Source: Aphanomyces cochlioides | Lineage: Eukaryota > Oomycota > Saprolegniomycetes > Saprolegniales > Verrucalvaceae | Reading direction: 5' to 3' | DNA length: 64,000 nt | Assembly: GCA_019828595.1 (NCBI GenBank) | Contig: JAHQRK010000009.1 | Coordinates: 1,426,001 to 1,490,000, forward strand | In this document: positions 9,646 to 22,556 of the stretch, piece by piece | Numbering within the stretch: position 1 is the stretch's first letter | Layout: each line of letters opens with the position of its first letter | Notes under the pieces: generated by a model | What the model was told of the DNA's origin: nothing | The model's database searches: none | What the model saw: only the letters and a program-made list of their open reading frames with translations | Position numbers and translations under genes: made by a program

Positions 9646-12600
9646 ATGCCGGTGCGGTCGGCAAGTCCGACCAAGATGAGTCCGTACGGCGCATCGGCCA
9701 AGTCAAAGAAGCGAAAGCTCATGCGGAACGAACTTTCGCTCGCCCCCCTTGGTTTGCCTGTTGCTGTGCCTCTTGACGGCAGCAATATCATATATGATAC
9801 ACCCGCATCGACATCTCCAATCAAGCGTGTGCGACTTTACGATTGCTAGTGAGCGTTTGCTTACTCTTCACTTGTCTAGCGTCTGGATATTGCCGAGCTC
9901 GAGACGAAGAAGATGCTTCTCCCATACCTCGAGAAGATTGAATATGTCAATGAGCAGTTGAGGTAAGTACTTCAGCTTGACGAGGACATTGATGATATGT
10001 TCGTCAAGAGCTCGAGGTATTGGAATCCCAATGTCTTTTACGACCCAAGGAAGTGCAATTTCTCCTACAAAAAACCAAGAGGCGGGTGATCTCGTCGTGG
10101 AATCTCTCAGCTCGCGATCCGAAAAGGAGGAGCCCACACCTCCACAACATTTCCCCGTCGTTTCCAATGTAGCATGCACTTCAATCACTTTCGAAACCTT
10201 GCATCAACGCTATCACCGCTTCTGTGCAACAATCACAACAAAGAAATCATTTCGGAGGAGGCCACTTGGATGGTTGCTTCGTTTTATGGAAGAAGTCTAT
10301 GATGACTATTACCAGGTCCACTAGGTTGACTCTTTCAATGACCTCACATCTCATCTAGAAGTACATCACAACACAGCGTGTTGCTTCCTTCCCGCTCTTT
10401 GTGCGGGCGTATCTTGATCATTCTTTGGGTTTAGTCTCCCTTGCAGACCAGGATGCGTTGGACTTGCTCTTCAATGTCGAACTCAACCGAGATAACTTTC
10501 CAAGTGTAGGAGACTGTCGTTAGACTTCAAGGAAAAATGTCGGGTCGTAGATTGCGTTGTTCGCGGTATTCCTGCGAGAAATCGAGGACGAAGAAGGCGT
10601 GCTCTTCTATGCTCATTGCCGCGCTGTGATTCAAGCAACGTTTGGCCTTTCGCTCAAGTCCAACGAGAAGCTTCTCGCCGATGCTGTGTCAAGAAAATTT
10701 CACTCTCCTGGAGCTATTGTTCTCGCAAACCATCCACTTATTAATGACGGAACGCAGAGCGTTCACCTCTCCAAGGAAGCTGTGGGTCTTGCTTTTTCTT
10801 GTGCGGCCAATCTCACAGGGCCTCGAAAGCACTTAGCTGACTACGTTTCACGTTATTCCATGAACTACCAGCAGGCTGTCACAGTGGATAGCCGTGGGGG
10901 ACCAGAAATGACTCAGGAGTTGGTTAGCATGGACGAAGTCCTGGCGCGTTTCCTCCAACTACTTCGGGCAGTTCCTGAAGACATTGTTCTCAAGTACAAA
11001 TATGACGATGACGGTGAGCGAAACTCTAGTCCAACTCTTACCAGGCAATCCACCTAGGCGAGTCGTTTACGTTGTTGACACGGCTATCAGACACAATTCA
11101 GCGTGACGTCGAAATCAACTCCAGCAAAGTAGCCCTTGCCGAGCGCGTTCGATCGTTGCGGTCGCTTGAAATCGAATGCATGAAACTCGAGAGATTACCT
11201 GATAATTCTCGGCCGGACATACGAACTCAGATATTCCTCTTGAAAGGACAAATTGCCTCTGAAGCCCGCGCTGTCTCCAGTCTCCAAGACCAACTAAATC
11301 ACACCGAGGGCCACGTATGCGTTGCCACAAAATCTTATTTCAACGATAGTCAACTAGGTTAATGCTGTGTGGTCATCAGTTTTGAGCGATGCCGCCAAAG
11401 CCCCCAAAGTTCAATTATCCCTACTTGACAATATTCTTGCACGAGTTGTCGATTATGTTGCAACGCTGCATCATGACACCCAGCTTGAGAAGAAAATCAA
11501 GAAAGCACTGGACCTTGCAGCCAAAAAACGTGGCACTTCGTCGATTAAGACATGGTCAACACAGCTCGACGCACTCCAAGAGCGATGTGCCATAAAGATC
11601 CAACGATATTTTCGTCAACGACGGGTACTATACTGATTTTGGATATGAACATGATGATTCACTTTAGGCATGGCGACGCCAACGTGAGGTTGCGAAAGCA
11701 GATTTGATCTCTCGACGACAGCAACATCAAAAACGAAAAGCCGAGAAAGAGCTTGAACGAAAAAGACTCGAAGCTCTACGTGAACGTGACGCTGAGCGTC
11801 ATCGCAATCGCATGCAGGAAAAAAATCGACGGGATGAGGACCTTCAAAATAAAATAAAAGCCAAGGAGCAAGCGGTGTTGAAGAAAGCCGCTTTGGCTGA
11901 AAGCGAACGAAGGTCTGTTTTGTGCTGACCACCGAGTTGACATATTCATGTAGATGCGCCAAAGCCAATAAAGAACTCGTACGGCGCGTGTGGAGCCGAT
12001 GGCAACGCTACGTCGTCGTTTGTCGTAGAACGAAATTGGGCAAGCGCATGGCGTTGATGTACAGATTTCGTCAGTGGAGAGAGTGTATTTCTAAAACTAA
12101 TGCGGTGAATGGTGCAGCAACGATGATTCAAGCTGGTGAGTCATAAGTTCCACTGCTGCTGATGGTGAATGAAGGATTTCGTGGAATGCTTGGCCGCCGA
12201 GTGGCAAGACAACTTCGACGCCAAAGAGATAAAAAGAGCCAATTAGTCCACCGAAACGTCACAAGACTGCTTAACCGAAGGCTATACAAAGTTTGGAGGG
12301 CTTGGTCGCTCTATGTTGACCTTCAACTCGAAATCAAGTGGCGTTTCGCTGCTAATCTCACTCGCTGTCTCGCTGACACATTTACTAAATGGGCTCGCTT
12401 ATTGCCACGGCGAAGAAGCGCTTCTCTGAAAGTCCAAACACAGTGGCGGCGACATTGTGCTGCGAAGAGGGTGCAACATCTTCGACGAGAAGGTGCAGCC
12501 GCAACCATAATCCAACGAGTTTTTCGAGGTCGACAGGGGCGACAACTCACGCAGATGAAGCGGCAATTGAATGCTCAGCAAACTCAGGGAGTATGACTTC

Positions 12601-15600
12601 CCTTCGCTTCCTTCAGCTAAACGCTCTAGTAGACAAATTCCTTGCTCCGTCGAATGCTTCTGAGGACATTAAGTCATTGCTTTGATGAATTCAAAGCTCG
12701 TTGGGCGCTTGAAAAACGCATTCAAAAACTGTCTCATGATCGCATCGTACGGCGTCGCGAATGGTGCTTCAAGCAACTCGCACGATACCGCATATCTCGT
12801 CAAAGAAAACAGGCTGAGCGCTTACGCAGACAATTTGAAGCTGCAATTGTTATACAGTGGTATTTTCGTGGTTATTGGTGCCGCATTGCCTTCCGTCGTA
12901 TGATCCTACGCCATCGCAGTGCATGTACAATCCAAGATACCTATCGACGCTACAAACACAAATGGATCGTCTACGAAATGCAACGACAGACGTCTGCTGC
13001 GATCAGAATACAATGCCTTTGGCGTCGCAAGAAAGCAGTCGCAGTCGTTGCCCGCCGCAGAAACGAATTTTTATGGCAAGCTGCCCGCCGCGGAGACTAC
13101 AATGTTGTACTCAGAAGTTTCAATAACGGAACTGCATGGACCCCAGACGAAGATGGGAATTCAGTGCTTCATCTTGCATGCTTAGCTGGCTCGAAAAGAG
13201 TAATTAAGCTTTGCTTGCGCTACGGAATGGACATCAATGGCGTTAATGCCCGCGGTCTATCGCCTCTCCACACAATCATCTCTACGACATATCTGTATTT
13301 TATTCCCATAACCACCGACTGATTTGAGTTTAGGCATCGTGCAGAGCTTGCCAACTATATGATTGACCATGGTGCGTGGCATGAAATGCGTGACGGTACT
13401 GGCTTGACACCTCTCCTAACTGCTGCTTCACTTGGCCACGTTGACTGTGTCAATCTGTTACTTGCACGCGCTGCCGACCGCGCAGCCACAAACCTCTCTG
13501 GACAAACAGCACTCGCCATTGCTACGTCACTTAACCACGTCGATGTTGCAGCTGCTCTTCTTAATTATGGTTGTGATCCAAACACGCTTGTTGATCATGG
13601 TATAGCACATCTATCAGCTTATGGTTTACATTGAAATGCTATCTAGCTGATGGAATAACTTTATTGCATGAAAGCGCAGCCCACGGATACATAGAGCTGG
13701 CAAAGCTTCTAGTGGACTACAAGGCAAACTTGGACACCCAAGACTCCGATGGCAACACTCCACTTGTCTATGCCGCGTATGACGATCATCTTGATGTTCT
13801 CGCTTTGCTACTCGCACGGGGTGCTCAGCCTGACGTGGTGAATCGTGCAACTCGATCTGCAATGCATTGGGCAGCGTTGGGCAAACCTGGTGCAGTGCGC
13901 CTTTTGGCGGAATACAATGGAGATGTGAATTTACAAACTCGGGAGGGAGAAACCCCACTTCATCTCTCATGTGCTTCTGACGAATGGATTGAATCAAGTA
14001 AAGCTTTACTGTCCTACGGTGGATCTGTCGACTCGAGAAACATCCGTGGAAATCAGGTATCCAACTCACAAACATCAGTACTTACGAAAATGACTAGCCT
14101 GCCCACGTGGCTGCACGAGCCGGTGCTGCGGCCACAATGGACTTGCTGATTCAATATTCAACGAACATGAACTACCGTAATTTTGACAATAAGAACCCAC
14201 TTGGAGAAGCGCGAATGTTCAATCAAAAAGCTGTCGTTGCTGTGATTCAACGCCACTTTGCTGATGACATGAAGACGTTGGAAGAAGCTGACGATGAATT
14301 CCGAGACGAGGATGGTGTTATTCTGCCAAACAAAAGCCCCGACGAATGGGTAGCCACGCTAGCCCGCAGTGTGAAGCTTTCAAAGCTAAATGAATGGGTG
14401 CAATGTGTCGATCCTGATGCAGGTATTGAAAATAATCTCAGCTTGTTGGTTATGAGTCGTGATAGATTGTATATTTTACTTCGATGAGTCTACAAATACC
14501 TGCTCATGGCAAGCGCCGATCGAATTTCGAGCTGCATTAGGAGACCATTGGCGTATTCAACAGAAAAATCCTTTGACTGGATCCCAAAGAGATCTAGCAA
14601 CGACTGAAAGAGAGCAAAGCAAAGATACCACCACCAGTAGCGACAACACAGACAACAGTCAAACACCACCTAAAGTATACGTCTATGTTCACGACCAAAC
14701 GGGCGAAGCCCGCACGAGTGTTCCTCCTATCGATCCATCACGCGTCCAAGTAGACGAATTCATAAGGTTGTATTTTGACACCATGGATTAGGAACTCATT
14801 CAAGGTGTTGACCAGTACAAGATGCTTCGCAGCCGCGTCCATAAGGTTTCCTCAGAGACTGCTGCTTCTGTCGCCAAATATAAAGCGTTTTGGAACGAAT
14901 TTACCAAGGACGCTACACAGTTGAGGGCTGAAACACACGCTGCGATAAAAATCCAAAAGCAATATCGAGCTCATCTCTACCACCAGCGGTATTTAGAGCT
15001 CAAGCTACAGCACAAGACAGCAATTCACCTACAACGCGTCTATCGCGGTCGGATTGCACGACGTGCAGCAGCTCATGAGCGCCGCCGGCATCGTTGTGCC
15101 ACAGCCATCCAAGCTCTTATCCGTGGCTTCTTGGCTCGTCGTCGTGAGGCCAATGGTCTACATGCAATGCGCGTCCAGGTACTTTCTCTTTGAGAATTAT
15201 TATCTCATTCCACATTAGCATCGCACAGAGAGACTTGCAGCACTTGATATCCAACGATGCTGGCGAGGAATGCATGGTCGATTCCGAGCCAAGAAGAGAC
15301 AAGCCATGAAAACTGGCCCGCAGACGTATTACGAATGGGCTGATGCAAGGAAACATGCAACGATTTTGAGCACTTTCGGCGTGTGGCAAGAGATGAAATT
15401 GGCCAATACAACTGGCTACGGAATATTTTATTGTAACCCGATCACAGGACAATGTGTTTGGGATAAGCCCGCAGCATGGATCGAGTACGACCGCGCCAAG
15501 GTATAACAACCTCCTTCATACTGAAGTTAATCCTTCTAGTTCTTGGAGCGACAACAGATGCATTACTACGGCTACACAACCCAAATGTACAATGCAGCCG

Positions 15601-17222
15601 TTTACCTCCAAAGCCTCTACAGAATGCGAAAGGCTCGAGTCTATTTTCACCGACTCATGCAAGGTGTCACAATTTGCCGTAATTGTGAGCAAGAATATCT
15701 CCGTGATCCACTGAACTTGACTCGACTTGGCAACTACACGCTCTACCTTCACGCTGTTCGACATGACTACGATCGAGCTCGACCGTTGTACCAACGTCTC
15801 ATGGAATTTATGGCACATCGCGGTCCTGATATTCCGTTCATTCTGCGCTGTTACGCAATATTCCTCTACGTGACCGAAGAGGAAGATATTCATGCAATCC
15901 AAATGCTCCTTGATCGCGCTGATGCCATCGACATTCCCAAGAAAAAGTTCCAGCTCGCTTTCCTTGGATTTTTCCGCTATGCCCAGATCATGCAACCGAA
16001 CGATGCCCAAAGCAATCTCAACTATGCAGCGTGTCAACAGGTTAACGAATTCACTGAGGGAATCAGCTAAATCTCTTACCTTAGTGGATATACTATCAAT
16101 ATCCCTCAGCCAAAGAGCACTACTTACGTGCTCTCGAAGCAGATCCATACAACACACGCATCTTGTCCCTCTTTCAAGTATTTCTCGAGAGCACGAATGA
16201 TCCAGTACGATGCAATGTCAATCATGCTCATGTAGTCGTAGGAACCCGATGGTGCACAACATTTTATTCAGTATCAAGCTGCGACGGCGCAGTCGGAGGA
16301 CATGATGCAAAAGCAAGCAGTTCTCGCTGCAAAGAGTTTCGAAGAGCGTCAGCGCGCAGCGTGCTTGATTCAAGCGCGATTTCGAGCGCGTAAGGACAAG
16401 AAACGCGTTATGCGTTTGAAGAGCCTCACGACGATTCCCACGATGATTTTGTCACCAGAAGAGCGCCAACTACAAATGGCATTCGAGTCGGTTGCTTCAC
16501 AAAATCGAAATCCATCGATCTTACGACTGGAACAAATCGCCCAAGTTTATCCGCTCGTGGGGTGGAGTGCACAAGATGCTGCCGACGACATTGCGCACGC
16601 CTCTCGTCACGACGAATATCAATATCCAGAGAGCATAACGTGGACAAGGTTTCACAAATGGATTATGGAAGCGTCGCCACCCACACACTGGGAAACGTGT
16701 GCAGCCGATGACGGCGTCTACTTTTACAATGTCGTGACTGGAGTGAGTCAGTGGGAGAAGCCTCGTGTGGCTCGCTCTGTAGCTGCTCCGTTGGCAAACC
16801 AATGGGAAGTTGCATACACCGACCAAGGGGAAGCTTACTACTACAATCTTTTCACGGGCGAGAGCCGTTGGGATGATCCAAACCAGCAGCAACCAAGCAG
16901 CTTAGACGAGTGGGAAGAAGCACACGACGACGAGGGACGCTTGTATTACTACAACGTCACCACAGGCGAATCAAGATGGACTCGTCCAAATGACAAAGGC
17001 GTACTTGTCCCTGTGATGGATCAATGGGAAGAAGCGACGACAGAAGATGGCTCAACATACTTTGTAAATGCCATTTCTGGCGAATCGGTCTGGTCTCGGC
17101 CGACAGACGGATGGCTTGCTGGACAAGACGACGAAGGACGCGTGTATTATTACCACACCGAGCGCAATGAAAGTCAGTGGTCAAGTCCATGGGCAACACA
17201 AGAGTCGAGCGAAGAGTCATGA
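9646..17222 (+). CDS. Giant IQ-ankyrin-WW repeat protein (20 exons, ~2255 aa)
   Basis: Exons: 9646-9828, 9880-9962, 10009-10315, 10359-10505, 10551-11013, 11058-11314, 11358-11624, 11668-11912, 11954-12135, 12175-12590, 12633-13294, 13334-13599, 13647-14056, 14098-14422, 14466-14749, 14792-15178, 15219-15500, 15540-16040, 16085-16204, 16242-17222. Order: basic N-terminus; unknown helical domain (~150-350); coiled coil (~480-640); IQ motifs (RCAIKIQRYFRQRR, TMIQAGFRGMLGRR, more to ~1000); about eight ankyrin repeats (~1000-1300); degenerate WW (~1430-1460); IQ motifs (~1540-1640); HAT/TPR-like helices (~1740-1870); five WW-type repeats (~2055-2250, e.g. WEEAHDDEGRLYYYNVTTG). IQ motifs normally bind calmodulin or myosin-type light chains. 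All joins keep frame. The first three exons are least certain. A scaffold role at microtubules or cilium is inference. Confidence 0.8.
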
Positions 17223-17240
17223 CGAATATATATATTAATT

Positions 17241-18931
17241 TTACTGTTGAAGGAGCCATGATGACTTGAGTGCTTCGTCGCACGAGCACCGTTTGGTTGG
17301 ATCGGGATGGAGGAGCCATGAGAGCAACTGAAGGGCGTCGAGGCTCAGTTTGGCCGGGAACAAAAACGATGGAAATGACGCTGTTGCGCCACACCCAGCC
17401 GGATCGTCTTCGACTTGTGCAATCCATGCGGCGAATTTTGCAAACCGCGGACACCTTCCGAGGTCTTTTCCAAAGGGCAAACCGCCGACAAGCATAGAGT
17501 AGAGGATGACACCGAGGGACCACATGTCGGCCTTGCGACCATCGTAACCGTAGTGGCATTTTTGGAGCACTTCCGGGGCCACATAGTGCGGTGAGCCCAC
17601 GACGGACTTCAGGCGGCGAATCTGCGACGGTAGATCCGGGACATCGGGGGATGATGAAATCGGTGACGGTTCGTCATGAGATGTGTTGGTGCTTACGGCG
17701 GCGATAAAATGTGCGCTCAGCCCAAAATCTGCAATTTTGAGCACGTCGCCTTCACTGAGAAGCAAGTTTTCTGGCTTGAGATCGCGATGGACAATCCCTA
17801 GTTGATGGCAATATTGTACACCTGACAGAAGTTGGCCGAAGTATTTCTTGGCATCACCTTCTTTCAGTCCGCCGTCAAATTTGATGCGGTCAAAGAATTC
17901 ACCACCAGAGGCAAGCTCCAAGACAAGGAAAATTGTGCTCTTTGACGCTTGAACATATTCCAGTACATCGAAGAGCTTGAGGACATTTTCGTGGCCATAT
18001 CCAGTTGGACCTTCCACAGTGTTGCCCGTCAATCGATGCATGTGCGCGATTTCTCGGTAGATCGTCTTGCGGTTTTGGAGAAACATAGCGTACTTTTTTG
18101 GAATGGTGGGGATGTGGTATGTGTTGGTTTGAGTGACGATTACGTCAGGTTTGGTGTCAAAATGGTCGTTCAGCGGATCGTCGTCGTGGGTCGAATCAAG
18201 TTTCCAGAGCATCGCACACATATCGAGCGTCATTTCTTTGATTCCAGTTTGGTCTTTGAAGCATGGAATCAGTTCATGTTGGTTTGGGTGGAGGAGCCAC
18301 CAAATATGTTCTTTCTGCACGGGACACGTGCTGCTACCTCTCGAGGGACAAGTAGATCGTTTGTAAATGGAACCCGCTCGGACGATTTCACATTTTGCCA
18401 ATGCTTGGGGGGAGAATAGTTTATATCCGACGGGGTTGAGAATCTTGACCGCGACGTTCCGATTCTTCTGCGTTTCAAAGGCTTCGTAGACGACACCAGC
18501 AATACCCGATCCTAAGTAATTGCCAAGGCGCAATTTGTCCTGCTGCGCTACAATAATCGACTGTCCGTCGTACAAGTCGACCATACATGGCGCCAACCAA
18601 TTCTCGCTGAGCGGTGACACTTTTTTGCCTTTCTCGTAGGAAAACATGCTCGCCGTGCGTTGTCGCTTCCTTGACAAACTCACTGGACACCGCGAATTGC
18701 TCTGTTGACGCACCGTCTGGGGATTTCTTCACCAAGCGACGCCAAGATTCCAGTCGAAGGATCCAATGCGACGCCGTTTTCTGCTCAAAGAAAACGAAAG
18801 TAATTTTAAAAAATATTGCGAGAAACTGCATTTGAGATGTGTTATACGGATAAAACGACATTATCCGGATTTCCAAACACTTTGATTCTCGTGCGGTATA
18901 GGCGACGCTTGCCGGTGGGACAAGTTGCCAT
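17241..18931 (-). CDS. CAMK-like Ser/Thr protein kinase with a long N-lobe insertion (3 exons, 530 aa)
   Basis: Exons on the minus strand: 18848-18931, 18714-18780, 17241-18682. The kinase core is complete: glycine loop LGSGIAGVVYEA, VAVK lysine, HRDLKPENLLL catalytic loop, DFGLSA, activation-segment end GSPHYVAPEVL, DMWSLGVILYSMLVGGLPF and HPDPTKRCSCDEAL. The C-lobe resembles SnRK/CAMK kinases. Between the VAVK lysine and the helix-C glutamate (IYREIAHMHRL) lie about 130-140 residues, including Cys-rich and WWLLHPNQHEL segments, which is far longer than usual. The N-terminus (MATCPTGKRRLYRTRIKVFG...SHWILRLESWRRLVKKSP) is a short unknown region. The first two exons rest on phase agreement only. 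The stop is 18 bp from the preceding convergent gene. Confidence 0.85.
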
Positions 18932-19582
18932 GGCTGTATCATGTTGAACAACCCAATCTTGGACACACAGCGACGAAACTTGGACTGTGTTTATGTATCG
19001 GCATGCCGCAGACGCGTATCTCACTCTTGGCGGCATCCCAGATCGACCAGAATATGTCGGGCACAACGGGTTGATATAAAAATATCAAAAAGAGAGACAA
19101 AAACATGGTAAAAGAAAAGAAAAATGTAAAAAATGTAAAAAATACGAAAAATATCATTTTTTATGATATTTTCAGAAAAAAGATGCACTTTTTGAGAGAG
19201 CCACCGACAAAAGCGCCATGGATCACGATGAACAATCCGTCACATCTGCCATCCTGTCTGGCTCACTGAGGAGTCCCGCTAGAATTTACACGAAGTCGTG
19301 CTGCGTCCATGCATATTGCGTGGCCTTTACGTCATTGGAAACCGTGGAATCGTAATCAGCCGAGCGGACACCTACAAGACTGAAAAAGATGAGTTTTGCG
19401 ACAAAAAAAAGATTGCAACGTGGCAGTCGGCGCCAACCTCGTGATTCACATGTCAGCGCCAAATCTAGCATTGTCCATGAACGATTGCGAAAGACTATGG
19501 GTGCGATGGAACGAACGCAAGGCAGTTCTGAGCTGGTTTGTCGAGGCACCCATCTCGCCATGTTGTTGCGACGACCATCCGG
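18932..19582. promoter_or_regulatory. Divergent intergenic region between kinase and phosphodiesterase
   Basis: These 650 bp separate two divergent start sites. The middle (19070-19190) is very AT-rich. ATCCGGAT occurs at both edges (18863-18870 inside the first kinase exon and 19577-19584 at the PDE start). A short plus-strand frame from ATG 19389 could be an upstream PDE exon, but I cannot prove it. Confidence 0.35.
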
Positions 19583-22160
19583 ATGATATCAGATTATCCG
19601 GACCCGGAATTCGCCAAAATTGGAAAGTTTGGTTTGCGATACCGAGAAACCACTTGCGGCCACATGGAGGCAAGTGTATTGAACAGACCCAAGACAATGG
19701 AGGAAGCCCAAGCTCAAATTGCAGAGTACAAGAGGCAGCTCGACAAGGAGCAAGGGCTTTTGCTGCTTGTGGAGCGAATTCTCCAGCAAGATGACCTACA
19801 TTTGATGATGGATGTGGTTTTTGCGTACATTCAATCTCTCTTTGAATCAACCGAAAATGTCGCCATGTTCCTTCTTGATACCAAGACGAACTCGATGGCA
19901 AGAGTCATGCCGTTGACGCAAAGTGTTCTGTCAGTCTCTCTCGATCGCGGAATCGCTGGAGCTACAGCCCGGACAGGACAGCTTTCTTCAACCATTGACT
20001 TTAAGACCTCTCAATACTACGATCCGACTGTAGACGTTCAAGAGGCCCAAGGCGCTTCTAAACTGACATGTATCCCTCTCTTTGACTCAAGTGATGCCAA
20101 GTCGCGCTCTGTCTTTGCAGTAGTCCAGGTGCTTTCAATGAATGCACTAGCAGTCTGTGATACGACACTGCTTCAACGAGTTGGACCCATCATCAGCCAA
20201 AGTTTGCGGAAATCCATTGAATACCAAGACGTTGTGCTGAGTCAGCGTACCCAAACAGCGCTTCTTCATATTGCGTGTGCTGCTTTTGATGAAGAGACAA
20301 TCGCCAAGCTCATACAACGGGTCATCAACGGAGCCAACCACATTGTCCGGTCCGAGCACATCGCGTTATTTCTCGTCGACTGGCCGCGAAGAGAGCTTTG
20401 GACGCTTCACGCTAGCCGATCCAGCCGAGTTCCACTAGACGACAGCATTCTTGGCCAAGCAGCTTTGACTGGTATGACTCAAGTGACCATGGCTTGTAAT
20501 CCCATCATTAGGTCGCATCCTCAACGTGAAAGACGCCGCCCATGATGAACGGTTCCCTGAACACAGTCCACGCCGTGCTTCCACTGCCCTCTATGTTCCC
20601 ATTGGCGTCCATCATGGCACTACAGATGGCACGCCAGCCATGGCAGTCCTTGAATGTATCAACAAACTGAAAGCTCCGGCGTATGACTCAACTTGTGAGT
20701 ACACAAGCGATGACGAATGTGCACTGGAAGCTTTTGCAAGCGAAGTCGCAGTCGTCTTGCGTCGTCGGGCTCAAGAAACTGATTACCTCAAGCTGTTGGT
20801 TGACTCGACGGCGACGAACATGGCAGCAGCGCCAGTGAACCTTCTCCAAGCTTTCACATCCAAGCCATGTACAATTGAATCGCATCTCGCGGGACGGCTC
20901 TGTCATGCTTTCATGTGTCCTGACGCTATCTGCAGTCGTCTTCCACCGCCACCGTCACCGACGAAGATTAGACGGCCGTACTCTCCGTCGCTGGACTGGA
21001 CTGAGATTCCTTCTTGGGATATGGACGTTTTCAGCTACGACAGCGACCAACTGCTGCATTTCTCGGAGCAAATGCTTCTTGACGTGAGTCTGTGTCCCAT
21101 TGATGTCGACAGACAAACTCTCCAAGCGTTTGTCCGCGCCGTGCATGAACACTACCATCCGAATCCATTCCACAACTTCCAACATGGCTTTTCAGTCCTG
21201 CATGTTGCTTACCGCATCCTCAAAGACACACCCGCCGCTCAAGTTCTAAATCCGCTGTGCCGATTTGCTTGCCTTGTTGCTGGCCTCTGTCATGACATTG
21301 ACCATCCTGGCCACTCCAACGTATACGAAGTCAATTCCTACTCGGCGCTGGCTCTGCAGCACAACGACGATGCAGTCTTGGAACGACATCACGCCGCAAT
21401 GACCTTTCGACTGCTCAAGGACAGTCGTGTCAATATCCTCGCTCGATTAACTCCTGACGAGTATCGATTTACACGCAAGGCAATCATCCATGCAATCATT
21501 GGAACGGACATGGCGGTGCATTTCGAAACAATCGACGCCCTGGACAAACGATTCGTGGTCGTACCGACCTGTCCGACGGCTCTGCAGGAGAAGGAGTCAC
21601 TGCATGCCCAGCCATGGACAGTCTTTTCGAAATCGGTCGAAGATCGACTTTTCCTTGTTAAGGCGATCGTTCACGCGGCGGATTTGAGTGCTCAAGTCTT
21701 CCCAAAGCCGATCGCACTCAAGTGGAGCAACATGATCGCAAAAGAATTTGCATATCAAGCATTGATGGAGTCTGCAGAAGGTCTCCCCGTGACGCATGTC
21801 CACGTTGACGACCCACTGCTCATGGTCGAAAGCCAGCATTTCTTTGCCGCACGACTGGTTGCTCCACTATGGATCGCCCTCGTTCGCTTCTTCCCCGAGC
21901 TTGACCATTGCATGGTAAACCTGCGAGACAACATTGCCCATTACGAGCATGAAATCCGACGGCTCCAAGCCAAAGATAACTCGCCGACGAACGAAGGCCA
22001 GGCCGTGGCTGGCATCTCGAAGTGCACACCTGCGAAATTCAATTCGTTCCGGCAAAACTCCAAGACATTGTTTCAGTTAGCACCAGCGTCATCGACGGTG
22101 ACGAGCGATGACGATGAGGACGAATATTGTGTAGCTGACCATGGGACTAGCCTCGATTAA
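19583..22160 (+). CDS. GAF-domain cyclic nucleotide phosphodiesterase (2 exons, ~845 aa)
   Basis: Exons 19583-20471 and 20512-22160. The enzyme hydrolyses cAMP and/or cGMP. Two GAF-type modules occupy roughly residues 60-200 and 230-420; the intron splits the second (SILGQAALTG, then GRILNVKDAAHDERF). The class I catalytic domain (~530-800) shows HNFQHGFSVLHV, the metal-binding signature LCHDIDHPGHSN, AIIHAIIGTDM and a late HAADLSAQ, so the metal ligands are present. No membrane segment is seen. GAF domains in this family bind cyclic nucleotides and adjust activity; specificity cannot be read from sequence. The ATG at 19583 is the first in frame. An upstream exon from ATG 19389 would also fit in phase with a 96-bp intron, so the N-terminus is uncertain. 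Confidence 0.88.
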
Positions 22161-22556
22161 TATTTATTGCCGACTCGAGAGTTGAGCATTGTACATAAAC
22201 ACGTATGTCAAAGCGTCTCAGCCTTGATCTCCTCGTTTCCAGAGGCTCGCATGTAGTCGCCATGCCATATTCATCTAGGTCCACCGCGATTATCGCATGG
22301 ATACATGAGGAATCTGCAGTATTGCACGGCATGCATGACTGGGTCGTTTCATTCCTCGACTTATAAGACCACCAGGGCAAGGCATTGAGGTAAGTAGGAG
22401 GGGCCATAGCCAATGATGCCCTAGCGAAAGGAGGAAACTGTGTAATATGTGATGACGGTGGAAGTGACAATAAGGGACAAAGATGGTAAAAAGCAGCAAT
22501 TTTTAGTTGGAATACACTGAAGCGCGATGACCGTCGTGGTCCTAGAGGTTTTCTTT
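22161..22556. other. Intergenic 3' region
   Basis: Nearly 400 bp lie between the convergent PDE and B56 stops. I see only 3' flanking DNA and no coding signal. Confidence 0.5.

Noticed and set aside
9868..10188. 107-codon minus-strand frame
   Set aside because: The plus strand carries exons 2 and 3 of the IQ/ankyrin/WW gene here; the minus frame has no family resemblance.
14789..14791. In-frame TAG in the IQ/ankyrin/WW gene
   Set aside because: A GTAGAC...GATTAG intron (14750-14791) removes it and joins the flanks in phase.
18475..18966. 163-codon minus-strand frame at the kinase 5' end as a separate gene
   Set aside because: It runs through two introns that, when removed, link the upstream exons to the kinase frame in phase.
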